A stretch of 64,000 nt of DNA from NCBI GenBank assembly GCA_019752045.1, contig JAIEMP010000012.1, positions 62,001-126,000 on the forward strand. Reading direction: 5' to 3'. The stretch comes from Chitinophagaceae bacterium. Its GTDB lineage: Bacteria; Bacteroidota; Bacteroidia; Chitinophagales; Chitinophagaceae. Positions 34,321 through 42,738 of this stretch are shown piece by piece; the first letter of the stretch is position 1, and the number at the start of each line of letters is the position of its first letter. The notes below the pieces were generated by a model, which was given only the letters and a program-made list of their open reading frames with translations, did not search any database and was not told the origin of the DNA. Both the position numbers and the translations under genes were made by a program.

Positions 34321-35646
34321 TTATTCGCCCCAGATATTATCTTTTCCATCGAGCCAAAGCTTCACCAATTCTGTTGTTACTGATTTAGGACGCTCCAGCG
34401 GAAAGCCCAAAGCCCTGTCCCAGCAAAGACTGGATAAAACACCTAATGCACGGCTTACAGCAAACAGTACAGTATAATATTCATACTCAACCATACCATA
34501 GTGCACCAATAAAGCACCACTATGTGCATCAACATTGGGCCATGGGTTTTTAATTTTTCCCATGGATTGTAAAATGGGTGGTACTGCTTCATAAATATTC
34601 CAGACAGTTTGTACCAATGGATCATCGGGCATGTGTTTTTTTCCAAATTCCATTTGTGCAGTAAAGCGTGGATCGGTTTTACGCAATACAGCATGCCCGT
34701 AACCCGGTACCACTTTTCCTTCGCTCAATGTTTTCTTTACGTATTCACTGATCTGTTCTTTATCCGGTGTTTCAGTGCCCAGTGTTTCTCTCATTTCAAA
34801 AATCCACTTAATCACTTCCTGATTTGCGAGACCGTGTAAAGGCCCGGCAAGTCCGTTCATACCCGCTGCATAACTTAAATAAGGATCACTTAATGCAGAA
34901 CCTACCAGATGTGTGGTATGAGCTGAAACGTTTCCTCCTTCATGATCAGCATGAATGGTCATGTATAAACGCATCAGCTCCATAAAACCTTCATCGCTGT
35001 AACCCAGCATGTGTGCAAGGTTACCGGCCCAATCGAGCAAACCATTGGGTTGAATATGTTCACTCTGTTTATACTTACGGCGATACACATACGCTGCAAT
35101 GCGGGGAAGCCTTGCAATCAGATCCATGCAGTCATCATAAATCGAATCCCAGTAATCTTTCTTATTGATTCCTTTTGCATATTCTTTAGCAAAATGCCCT
35201 TCTGTCTGCAATGCCATTACACCGGTTACAAACATCGTCATAGGATGAGCATATAAAGGCAATGCATCAATAGCAGCAAATACATGGCTGGGCACATGAC
35301 TGCGTCGCTGCCAGGTACTGGTTATATGATTTGCTTCCTCATCCGTTGGCAATTCACCAATCAACATTAAATGAAACAAACCTTCGGGTAAGGGCTCGCC
35401 TCCTTTTTTAACAGTCGGGAGTTTTTGCTGCAATTCAGGGATTGAATATCCACGGAAACGGATACCCTCCTGCGAATCAAGCAAAGATGTTTCTGTTACA
35501 AGGCCGGTTATGCCACGCATACCCTGATAAATTTGTGAAAGAGTTACCTCACCAATTACTTTATTTCCATGCTCTTTTAATAATTCTTTAATCTCCGTAT
35601 TGGCTGTATCAGCTTTCGCTTTAAACCTGTCTTTCAGAACTCCCAT
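34321..35646 (-). CDS. gltA: Citrate synthase, mitochondrial/eukaryote-like type
   Basis: A 441-aa enzyme condensing oxaloacetate and acetyl-CoA in the TCA cycle. The sequence follows the mitochondrial enzyme closely: GMRGITGLVTETSLLD, IRFRGYSIPE, HSDHEGGNVSAHT-like HADHEGGNVSAHTTHLV, SALSDPYLSYAAGMNGLAGP, NPWPNVDAHSGALL. Catalytic residues are present: His in LHGLANQEV, His in VPGYGHAVLRKTDPRF, Asp in NVDAHSG. It differs from the hexameric, NADH-inhibited GltA of Proteobacteria. Single gene, with a -7 box about 47 bases upstream. Confidence 0.95.
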   Translation of the reverse strand: MGVLKDRFKAKADTANTEIKELLKEHGNKVIGEVTLSQIYQGMRGITGLVTETSLLDSQEGIRFRGYSIPELQQKLPTVKKGGEPLPEGLFHLMLIGELPTDEEANHITSTWQRRSHVPSHVFAAIDALPLYAHPMTMFVTGVMALQTEGHFAKEYAKGINKKDYWDSIYDDCMDLIARLPRIAAYVYRRKYKQSEHIQPNGLLDWAGNLAHMLGYSDEGFMELMRLYMTIHADHEGGNVSAHTTHLVGSALSDPYLSYAAGMNGLAGPLHGLANQEVIKWIFEMRETLGTETPDKEQISEYVKKTLSEGKVVPGYGHAVLRKTDPRFTAQMEFGKKHMPDDPLVQTVWNIYEAVPPILQSMGKIKNPWPNVDAHSGALLVHYGMVEYEYYTVLFAVSRALGVLSSLCWDRALGFPLERPKSVTTELVKLWLDGKDNIWGE

Positions 35647-35693
35647 ATGGTTATCGTTTAATTATATGTGTTGAAGGTTATTTTTGAATGTGC

Positions 35694-35701
35694 CAAAGTT
35701 A
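35694..35701 (-). promoter_or_regulatory. -7 box of gltA
   Basis: TAACTTTG on the minus strand, TAnnTTTG match, 47 bases from the start codon. The -33 region is poor. Confidence 0.4.
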
Positions 35702-35756
35702 GCCAAACAACTCTTTCACTAACACATCAATCTGTGAAAAGTTGATGAAGGATTGT

Positions 35757-36848
35757 TTACTTCGGTGCCTTTTTGTACAACCACAAGGCTATCAGCGAAA
35801 AAAGGAAAACAGGGATCCATGCAGCAATGATGGGCGGTAAGTTTCCTTTAGTTGAAAAGACCATGGAAAACTTATCACAAATAATAAAGCTCACACCGGT
35901 GATAAATGCCAATGCCAGATGATAGCCGCTGCCACCCCTGATTTTACGTGAAGCCAGAATAGCCGCAATCATCGTCATGACAATAACAGAAACAGCGCTT
36001 GAATCTCTCCGGTAGCGTTCAAACTTAATGGCATTAATGGTTTCAGCTCCCCTGATTTCTTCCTGCTTAATAAAACGGTTTAATGCAGGTGTTTTTAATT
36101 TATCTTTTTTAAACTCATCCTCAGAAATATCGGCGGGTCTGTAACCGAGTTTTAGAAAATGGGTTGAAATCATTTTTACTTCTTCTTTGATGCCGTTGAT
36201 TTTGCGTTCAATGGCATTTTCAAGCCTCCATTGCTTTTTGCTGGTATCCCAGGCAATGGTTTCGGAACGGATATTATAAACAACCTGGTTATCCCGGATC
36301 TTTTCTAAAAAAAAGCCATTGCCGGTTTTTGATGTAGTATCGTAATTACGCATCCCTGCATAGGTAAACGTATCTACCCTGAAATGAAGGTTATTTAAAT
36401 ACTGTCGCTGTTGCTTACTGATATTACCCATATCAACATACTTGTTTTCAAAATCGGTACGTATAATATTGGCAACAGGTATTAAAAAATGATTAGCCAA
36501 TCCTAATGAGATCGCCAGAAAAATACCACCCACCCAGTAAGGACGAAGAAAGCGGTTTAAACTTATACCAATACTGAGCATGGCTACTATTTCGCTGCGC
36601 CCTGCCAGTTTAGATGTAAAAAAAACCACAGCGATCAATACAAAAACAGGAAAAAGCAAGCTGATGATATGAGGTAAAAATCCATAATAGTATTTACGGA
36701 TCACCTCGCCAAAAGCCAGATTACTTCTTACAAAATCTTCACTCTTTTCACTGGCATCAATTGCCAAAGTAATCATACTGAACAAAAGCAGCAGAAATAC
36801 AAATGTTTTAAGAAATGATTTTAATATGTACCAGTCGAGGGTTTTCAT
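35757..36848 (-). CDS. LptF/LptG family permease (YjgP/YjgQ)
   Basis: A 363-aa inner-membrane protein; ATG at 36848 gives MKTLDWYILKSFLKTFVFLL, the usual start. It has six membrane spans, three at each end, with a periplasmic beta-jellyroll between (residues ~105-270, e.g. FRVDTFTYAGMRNYDTTSKT). LptF/G with LptB exports lipopolysaccharide. Bacteroidota LptF/G genes commonly adjoin tgt; here tgt is 4.6 kb away with the four-gene oxygenase/OleACD-like cluster between. Confidence 0.9.
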   Translation of the reverse strand: MKTLDWYILKSFLKTFVFLLLLFSMITLAIDASEKSEDFVRSNLAFGEVIRKYYYGFLPHIISLLFPVFVLIAVVFFTSKLAGRSEIVAMLSIGISLNRFLRPYWVGGIFLAISLGLANHFLIPVANIIRTDFENKYVDMGNISKQQRQYLNNLHFRVDTFTYAGMRNYDTTSKTGNGFFLEKIRDNQVVYNIRSETIAWDTSKKQWRLENAIERKINGIKEEVKMISTHFLKLGYRPADISEDEFKKDKLKTPALNRFIKQEEIRGAETINAIKFERYRRDSSAVSVIVMTMIAAILASRKIRGGSGYHLALAFITGVSFIICDKFSMVFSTKGNLPPIIAAWIPVFLFSLIALWLYKKAPK

Positions 36849-37056
36849 GCAAAGCTGCAAAGTAAGGATAGAAATTGGAAAAAGAAGTGTTAGAAATGCA
36901 AGCAAACAGCTGTTACTCCTTAATTATTGCATATAATGCAAATCACAAAAAGTTAATTGGCAAATTTTGCAAGCATAAGCTCGCCTTGTTTTTCTATTTT
37001 TATTGCTGATAGCACATACACTTACAATCGGTCGTAAAAACCCAAAGTTACCAGGA

Positions 37057-37944
37057 ATGATCTCTTCTGCTGATATTGAAAAAGTTGAACGATTGATACG
37101 CCTGAGCGAAACCAATGCTGTTTTGCCCGATGAATTTATTCCCTGGCATATGGAGGAAAAAGATGAGTTGCTGATGCCGGAAGAAATTGTGTCGCTGCAG
37201 GGGCATCCTTTATATGAGACACTTTCTGCAACACAAAAACGGGAACTGGGGCGGCACGAAGTAGTGCAGGTGATGTATTCCTATGCATGGGCCGAAGGAC
37301 TGGCTTGTTTTATTTTCAATAAACGGTTATTGAAAATTTCACCTGACTCTGTTGAATACCGTTACCTCGTTAAAGAACTGATTGAAGAATTCCGCCACCA
37401 GGATATGTTTGCCAAAGCCATCCGTTTACTCAACGGCAGAAAAATAAAGCTGTCGAAGTTTCACCAGTTTGTTGGCCGCTTCCACAGCAGTTATATGCCG
37501 GCTTCGTACCAGTTTATTTCGGTTTTGGCAGTTGAACTGGTTACGGATATTTATGGAAAGATGATTCGTAAATCACCAGATGTATTTGAACCCATCCGCA
37601 AAGTATCTGAACTGCACCATATTGAAGAAGGCCGGCATATTCATTACACTAAAATGTGGATGAAACATTATACAGACAATGCCGGCTTTTTCAAACGTAC
37701 AGCATTCAGTATTGTGGTATTACTGAACATATGGTACATGCGTTCATTGTACGTAACAAAAGAAAATTTTGAAGCCATTGGAGTTGATGATCCTGTTAAG
37801 TATGCAACAGTTGCCCGTAAACATCTCAAGCAAAAGTTTGGTGCGGTTTACCTCGATGAGATCATTGAATTTGTAAAAGAATTCAACGGTTTCAATTTTA
37901 TTACAAAACCTTTGTGGAGAAGCATTCTTGCTGCAAACATATGA
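37057..37944 (+). CDS. AurF-like diiron oxygenase
   Basis: A 295-aa soluble protein; ATG at 37057 (MISSADIEKVERL) has AGGA just before it and is preferred to the upstream TTG. It is a helical ferritin-like protein with diiron ligand candidates E80 (AWAEGLACF), E111/H114 (EEFRHQDMF), E160 (AVELVTDIY) and H188/E191/H194 (HHIEEGRHIHYTKM), the pattern of the p-aminobenzoate N-oxygenase AurF family. Members oxidise amines or acyl chains. It is the first gene of a compact operon and overlaps the KAS III gene (ATGA), so it should act on or before the acyl chain handled there. Substrate unknown. Confidence 0.8.
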   Translation: MISSADIEKVERLIRLSETNAVLPDEFIPWHMEEKDELLMPEEIVSLQGHPLYETLSATQKRELGRHEVVQVMYSYAWAEGLACFIFNKRLLKISPDSVEYRYLVKELIEEFRHQDMFAKAIRLLNGRKIKLSKFHQFVGRFHSSYMPASYQFISVLAVELVTDIYGKMIRKSPDVFEPIRKVSELHHIEEGRHIHYTKMWMKHYTDNAGFFKRTAFSIVVLLNIWYMRSLYVTKENFEAIGVDDPVKYATVARKHLKQKFGAVYLDEIIEFVKEFNGFNFITKPLWRSILAANI

Positions 37945-38936
37945 ACCGAGTTTTTATAGAACATATTGAATCGTACCTGCCCGGAGAACAAATCAGCAAC
38001 GATTGTGTAGAAGAAAGAATTCGTGCCGGTGGTTATGATGTACCGGCCGGCATCTTAGAAAAAATAATCGGGAGTAAATTCCGCTACTATGCTGCAAAGA
38101 AAGAACAGGCATCTGATTTAGCGGTGGCGGCTGCAAAAAAAATCATTGATAAAATTCCTGATCGTAAAATTGACCTGTTGATCTTTGCCGCAGCTTCCGG
38201 CGATTTAATTGAACCTGCTACTGTAAATATTGTACAGCAAAAACTCCAATTAACATGTGCAGGTTTTGATTTGAAGAATGCATGCAACAGCGTAACCAAT
38301 GCCATTGAAATTACAAGTGCCTTATTGTTACAGGGCAACTATAAAAATATTCTGATTGTAAGTGGCGAAAAAACGAGTGACAGTATCAAGTATACCCATC
38401 TTGAAAAAGAAACCATCAAAGATCATTTTGCTGCTTACTCATTTGGTGATGCCGGTGTAGCACTGTTGTTAACCACCACAACAGAAGACAAAGGTTTCTT
38501 TTATCAACGTCACCGCACATTTGGCGAACATTGGAATCTATGCCGTATTGAAGGTGGCGGCTCGATGTATCCGAACGATGCAAGCAAGCTTGTTTTCAGT
38601 GGCGATACCTTTGGTTTGAAAAATGTGATTTATGAAATGGCACCGCCGTTTGTAAAGGATTGCATACAGGAAGCAGGAATTGCTGTTGCTGATATTGATT
38701 TGATATGTACACACCAGGTTTCAACAGATACCTACCGCATGGTGGCCGAAACACTTTCGTATGATGTAAATAAAATCATGCAAACATTTCATCTCTATGG
38801 TAACACAGCAGCTACATCTGTTCCCATTGCCTTTCAACAGGCATTGCTCGAAGGCAGATTGCAAAAAGGAAATATCGTTATGCTTCTTGGCATGGCAGCA
38901 GGTATTAATATTTCTGTACAGTTAATGAAAGTATAG
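37941..38936 (+). CDS. KAS III/OleA-like thiolase-fold condensing enzyme
   Basis: A 331-aa protein starting MNRVFIEHIESYLPGE; the start overlaps the previous stop. The thiolase catalytic triad of the FabH/OleA class is complete: C115 in LKNACNSVTN, H258 in ICTHQVS and N288 in YGNTAATSVP. FabH usually elongates acetyl-CoA, while OleA condenses two fatty acyl-CoAs; the neighbours (AMP ligase and NAD-reductase) fit OleA-type head-to-head condensation better, but sequence alone does not decide. Another gene must supply the housekeeping FabH. Next gene starts 1 base after the stop. Confidence 0.82.
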   Translation: MNRVFIEHIESYLPGEQISNDCVEERIRAGGYDVPAGILEKIIGSKFRYYAAKKEQASDLAVAAAKKIIDKIPDRKIDLLIFAAASGDLIEPATVNIVQQKLQLTCAGFDLKNACNSVTNAIEITSALLLQGNYKNILIVSGEKTSDSIKYTHLEKETIKDHFAAYSFGDAGVALLLTTTTEDKGFFYQRHRTFGEHWNLCRIEGGGSMYPNDASKLVFSGDTFGLKNVIYEMAPPFVKDCIQEAGIAVADIDLICTHQVSTDTYRMVAETLSYDVNKIMQTFHLYGNTAATSVPIAFQQALLEGRLQKGNIVMLLGMAAGINISVQLMKV

Positions 38937-38937
38937 C

Positions 38938-40470
38938 ATGTTGTACCACTCTCCTTTTTTACAACTGCTTGAACAACTGCCGGCAAATTATGTGGTATGT
39001 ATTCATCAACACAAAACATTAACGGCAGCGGAATTAATTAACAAAAGTAAAAGCCTTGCTGTGCACTTAGCTGCCAAAGGAATTCAAAAAGGTGATAATG
39101 TATTATTGGCATGTGATGTAGGTACAGAGTTTTTAGTATTGTTTATGGCCTTAATTCATTTGCGAACAAAAACAGCATTAGTTGATCCGCACATGGGTAA
39201 CCAACGTTATGCATCTAAACTGAAACAGTTTCAACCAAAGTGGGCATTTATCGACAGCAGATTATTACTATTGCAGGAACATCCTGTTATTCGCTTTCTT
39301 TATCGCAGAAAAAAACCTGCTGCGTTTTATATCCCTTACTCAAACAAGTATACTGTATTTGCAACAGGTATGTGGTTGCCATTAATGCAAAAGCATCATC
39401 GTTTAAAGTTGACAGCAAATGCAGCAACAGATTTTATTCCATCGCAGGAAGATGATGAATTGGTTGTTGTATATACCTCAGGCACTTTAGCCGAACCAAA
39501 AGCGGTTGTGCATACCATGAACAGTTTGTTTGAAAGCTTAAAAGCCATTGCCGGTTTATTTCAAGTAAACACAGCAGCATCAATGATCACACATCTTCCG
39601 CAGTTTGCCCTAATTGGAATGATGACGGGGTTCAAAACCTATTTCTGGAAAGAGAGTACATCAGCAAAACAACGGATCGCTTTTATAAATAAACACAAGA
39701 TCACCACATTGTTCGGACCACCTGCAGAATACCGTGACCTGATGAATTACTGTAAACAAACCGATCAGCTTTTTCCTGAAAGCCTGCAGCAGTTGATTCT
39801 CGGTTCGGCACCGGTTCTAAAATCATTACTGATTGAATTAAGAAAATTCAGTAGTGCAAAAATCACTTGTTTGTATGGAATGACGGAGCATTTAGTAGTT
39901 GCAAGTATTGATGGAGATGAAAAAATAAATAATGATGGTAGAGGTGATTTGTTAGGAACTCCGTTGCAATCAATGCAATACAATATTGCTGATGATGGTG
40001 AATTATTAATTCGCTCTCCGCTTTTATTCAAACGCTATTTTCATTTACAGGAAGCTGATGAATTGCATGCCACAGGCGATTTGGTAGAAATGGATACAAC
40101 AGGAAGATTCGTAATGAAAGGAAGAAAAAAGAATATGATTATCCGGGCGAATAAAAATATTTATCCGGGTTTGTATGAAACAACCATTGCACAAATCAAA
40201 GGCGTAAAAGAAGTTTGCATGATGGGTGTGTATGATGAAACAATTCATGATGAACGGGTAATACTCGTTATTGATGCTGACAGATCTTTAACAGAAAAAG
40301 AACTCATGAAAGAATTAACGGCTGGCAAACATGCTATTGACTCAGATGCATTACCCGATCATATTTTATTTCAACCCATTCCAAAATCGGGTCGTCAACA
40401 GAAAACAGACCAACAAACATTGCTTGAACAAATAAAACAACAACTGCCATCACTTACGACATCATCATAA
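38938..40470 (+). CDS. OleC-like acyl/AMP-forming ligase (ANL superfamily)
   Basis: A 510-aa adenylating enzyme. Core motifs are A3 VVVYTSGTLAEPKAVVH, A5 LYGMTEHLV, A7 HATGDLVEMDTTGRFVMKGR followed by KKNMIIRANKNIYP, and a C-terminal domain ending with PKSGRQQKTD carrying the late Lys. In an Ole pathway OleC turns a beta-hydroxy acid into a beta-lactone; free-standing ANL enzymes instead make acyl-CoA. The flanking OleA-like and OleD-like genes favour the first reading. Its 3' end overlaps the next coding region by about 20 bases. Confidence 0.78.
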   Translation: MLYHSPFLQLLEQLPANYVVCIHQHKTLTAAELINKSKSLAVHLAAKGIQKGDNVLLACDVGTEFLVLFMALIHLRTKTALVDPHMGNQRYASKLKQFQPKWAFIDSRLLLLQEHPVIRFLYRRKKPAAFYIPYSNKYTVFATGMWLPLMQKHHRLKLTANAATDFIPSQEDDELVVVYTSGTLAEPKAVVHTMNSLFESLKAIAGLFQVNTAASMITHLPQFALIGMMTGFKTYFWKESTSAKQRIAFINKHKITTLFGPPAEYRDLMNYCKQTDQLFPESLQQLILGSAPVLKSLLIELRKFSSAKITCLYGMTEHLVVASIDGDEKINNDGRGDLLGTPLQSMQYNIADDGELLIRSPLLFKRYFHLQEADELHATGDLVEMDTTGRFVMKGRKKNMIIRANKNIYPGLYETTIAQIKGVKEVCMMGVYDETIHDERVILVIDADRSLTEKELMKELTAGKHAIDSDALPDHILFQPIPKSGRQQKTDQQTLLEQIKQQLPSLTTSS

Positions 40471-41441
40471 CAGGAGCTACCGGCTTTATTGGCGCTGCGT
40501 ATACCCGTTGCTTTTCAGCATTGGGTTATAAAGTGCTGGCAATAGGAAGAAGTAAAGAGCCCCATCCGAATTTGTTGAAATATGCCGATTATCAATCTGT
40601 AGATATTGCTGCATCAGTTCCAAAACTGGAGGCTGCTGTGTGCATTCATTGCGCAGGTCTTGCATCCGATAAAGAACCACTTCAACATTTACTGCAGGTA
40701 AATACAGAAGGCACAAAGAATGTTTTCCGCAATATCAAAGCAACTCATTTTATTTATCTCTCATCTGCATCTGTTTACCCTCCCAATGGATTAATGCATC
40801 AAGAAGATGAATTGATTGATGAAAACCAATTATCTGCCTACGGTTATTCAAAGTATAAAGCAGAACAATGGTTGCAGCAACAGTCTTCGGCTGCAACAAA
40901 GATTACCGTCATTCGGCCACGAGGCGTATATGGTGCCGGCGACCGCATCCTGTTGCCACGTATTCTTCGTTTAAAAAAAGGACCTTTTCTTGTGCTACCC
41001 GCAAAATTAGATTACAACATTTCATTGACCAATATTGAAAACCTGTTGCTTTGCACAAAAGCAATCATTGATTCAAAACAGAACTACCATTTCGAAGTTT
41101 ATAATGTTACCGATGACCCTGCTCATCAACTGGGGAAAGTAATTGAACAGATTTGGGGAATACTGTCAAAAGAAAAAAACAGTTCCATAAAAGTACCACA
41201 GCCCGTTTTACAGCTTGCAGCAAACCTGTTACCCCTCTCCGATCTCAATGCAAATACGTTGAAGTATTATCTCCGTCATCATCAACTGTTGAATGAAAAA
41301 GTGAAAACAACATTTGGCATTGGGCTACCCCACAACTTTTCGAATTACATGCCTGTGCTGGCAAAATGGATCAACTCCATGCCATTAACTGATTTGCAAA
41401 AGGGGGCTGCGGATTTGCCTTGGAGAAATGAAACTTTATAA
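40449..41441 (+). CDS. OleD-like NAD(P)-dependent epimerase/dehydrogenase, start codon irregular
   Basis: An extended SDR protein. The Rossmann motif is read as TYDIIITGATGFIGAAY, with YGYSKYKAE (YxxxK) and LSSASVY for catalysis, and VIRPRGVYGAGDR. The cofactor motif lies upstream of the first usable ATG/GTG/TTG (TTG at 40521, which would cut it off). The open frame reaches back to 40428 with no normal start; the best N-terminus begins at ATC 40449 (x-TYDIIITG), giving 330 aa, the OleD length. So either ATC (or another ATH codon) initiates, translation arrives by frameshift from the ligase gene it overlaps, or one base is wrong. In Ole pathways OleD reduces the beta-keto acid. Confidence 0.75.
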   Translation: MTYDIIITGATGFIGAAYTRCFSALGYKVLAIGRSKEPHPNLLKYADYQSVDIAASVPKLEAAVCIHCAGLASDKEPLQHLLQVNTEGTKNVFRNIKATHFIYLSSASVYPPNGLMHQEDELIDENQLSAYGYSKYKAEQWLQQQSSAATKITVIRPRGVYGAGDRILLPRILRLKKGPFLVLPAKLDYNISLTNIENLLLCTKAIIDSKQNYHFEVYNVTDDPAHQLGKVIEQIWGILSKEKNSSIKVPQPVLQLAANLLPLSDLNANTLKYYLRHHQLLNEKVKTTFGIGLPHNFSNYMPVLAKWINSMPLTDLQKGAADLPWRNETL

Positions 41442-42575
41442 CCTCGTCTTCATCACCTCCACCATCTCCTTCTTCCAACTTACAAAATCACCGGCAATGA
41501 TATGTGCACGTGCCTGTTTTATCAACCATAAATAGAAAGCAAGATTGTGTACACTTGCAATGGTGAGTCCGGTAATTTCTTTTGCTTTAATTAGATGGCG
41601 CAGATAGGCTTTGCTGTAATAGTTGCTGATGTGGCAATCAATACCATCATCTAAAGGCGAAAAATCTTTTTCCCATCGTTTATTATCGATATTGATGACA
41701 CCTTTACTGGTAAAGAGCATGGCGTTGCGGCCGTTACGTGTAGGCATTACACAATCAAACATGTCAACGCCTAAAGAAATACATTCTAAAATATTCCACG
41801 GTGTGCCCACACCCATTAAATATCGTGGCTTTTGCACAGGTAATTCATCGCAACACAGTTCAGTAAATTCATACATCATTTCTTCGGGTTCACCCACACT
41901 TAAACCACCAATGGCACAACCGGTAAGATTTGCATTGGCCATAAATTGAGATGATGCTGTACGAAGATCTTTATACGTACTGCCCTGCACAATCGGAAAC
42001 AGGTTTTGTGTGTATCCGTATTTATCAGGTGTTTTATTAAAATGCTTGATGCAACGATCTAACCAGCGATGCGTTAACTCCATTGATTTTTTTGCATAGT
42101 TGTAATCACTCGGGTAAGGCGGACATTCATCAAATGCCATTACAATATCGGCGCCAATACTTCTTTGAATATCCATCACACTTTCGGGTGTAAACAAATG
42201 TTTGCTCCCATCAATATGACTTTGAAACACTACACCTTCTTCTTTAATCTTACGGTTACCTGCCAACGAAAAAACCTGGTAGCCACCACTATCAGTTAAG
42301 ATCGGCTTATCCCAACCATTGAATTTGTGTAAACCACCCGCTGCTTCCAGCACTTCAGTACCTGGCCTTAAATACAAATGATAAGTATTCCCTAAAATAA
42401 TTTCAGCTTTTACTTCCTGTTTCAGATGTTCAATAGTGAGCGCTTTTACACTACCCACTGTACCAACAGGCATAAAGATGGGTGTTTGAATTTTTCCATG
42501 ATCGGTCGTTATTTCGCCCACTCTTGCTTTTGAAAGGGAATCTGTATGTTGCAATTGAAACTGTAAAGCCGCCAT
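41436..42575 (-). CDS. tgt: tRNA-guanine(34) transglycosylase
   Basis: A 379-aa enzyme exchanging G34 for preQ1 in queuosine tRNAs. Motifs: FMPVGTVGSVKAL, LILGNTYHLYLRPG, TDSGGYQVFSLAGNRKI (active-site Asp), GGLSVGEPEE and MPTRNGRNAM. The usual zinc motif CxCxxC reads IDCHISNYYSKAYLRHL, so only one of three cysteines remains although the later His (SVHNLAFYL) is kept. Stop codons of tgt and of the convergent OleD-like gene abut in TTATAA. A -7 box lies 8 bases upstream of the ATG. Confidence 0.95.
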   Translation of the reverse strand: MAALQFQLQHTDSLSKARVGEITTDHGKIQTPIFMPVGTVGSVKALTIEHLKQEVKAEIILGNTYHLYLRPGTEVLEAAGGLHKFNGWDKPILTDSGGYQVFSLAGNRKIKEEGVVFQSHIDGSKHLFTPESVMDIQRSIGADIVMAFDECPPYPSDYNYAKKSMELTHRWLDRCIKHFNKTPDKYGYTQNLFPIVQGSTYKDLRTASSQFMANANLTGCAIGGLSVGEPEEMMYEFTELCCDELPVQKPRYLMGVGTPWNILECISLGVDMFDCVMPTRNGRNAMLFTSKGVINIDNKRWEKDFSPLDDGIDCHISNYYSKAYLRHLIKAKEITGLTIASVHNLAFYLWLIKQARAHIIAGDFVSWKKEMVEVMKTRL

Positions 42576-42582
42576 ATGGGCG

Positions 42583-42590
42583 CAAAGATA
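42583..42590 (-). promoter_or_regulatory. -7 box of tgt, near-leaderless
   Basis: TATCTTTG on the minus strand, exact TAnnTTTG, only 8 bases from the ATG, so the mRNA would start within a few bases of the start codon. Confidence 0.4.
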
Positions 42591-42600
42591 GGAGGAAGAA

Positions 42601-42632
42601 AGCTGTGAGCTATTAGCTGTTAGCTGCGAGCC
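42601..42632. repeat. Short AGCTGTTAGCTG-type tandem repeat
   Basis: Imperfect repeats of AGCT-GTGAGCTATT-AGCT in the tgt/glycosyltransferase gap. Low-complexity, similar in kind to those at 31549 and 55656. Confidence 0.45.
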
Positions 42633-42738
42633 AAACTCTAATTACTAATTCCAAATTTCCAATTCCCCTCAGTTTATCCACCCATCCAATAAGATTCCCT
42701 TTACATTTCCTTCCAATGCAATATTTTCGCAGCTGCTT

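Noticed and set aside
36924-37115. 63-codon minus-strand frame upstream of the oxygenase
   Set aside because: It overlaps the start of the plus-strand oxygenase gene in antisense and has no features.
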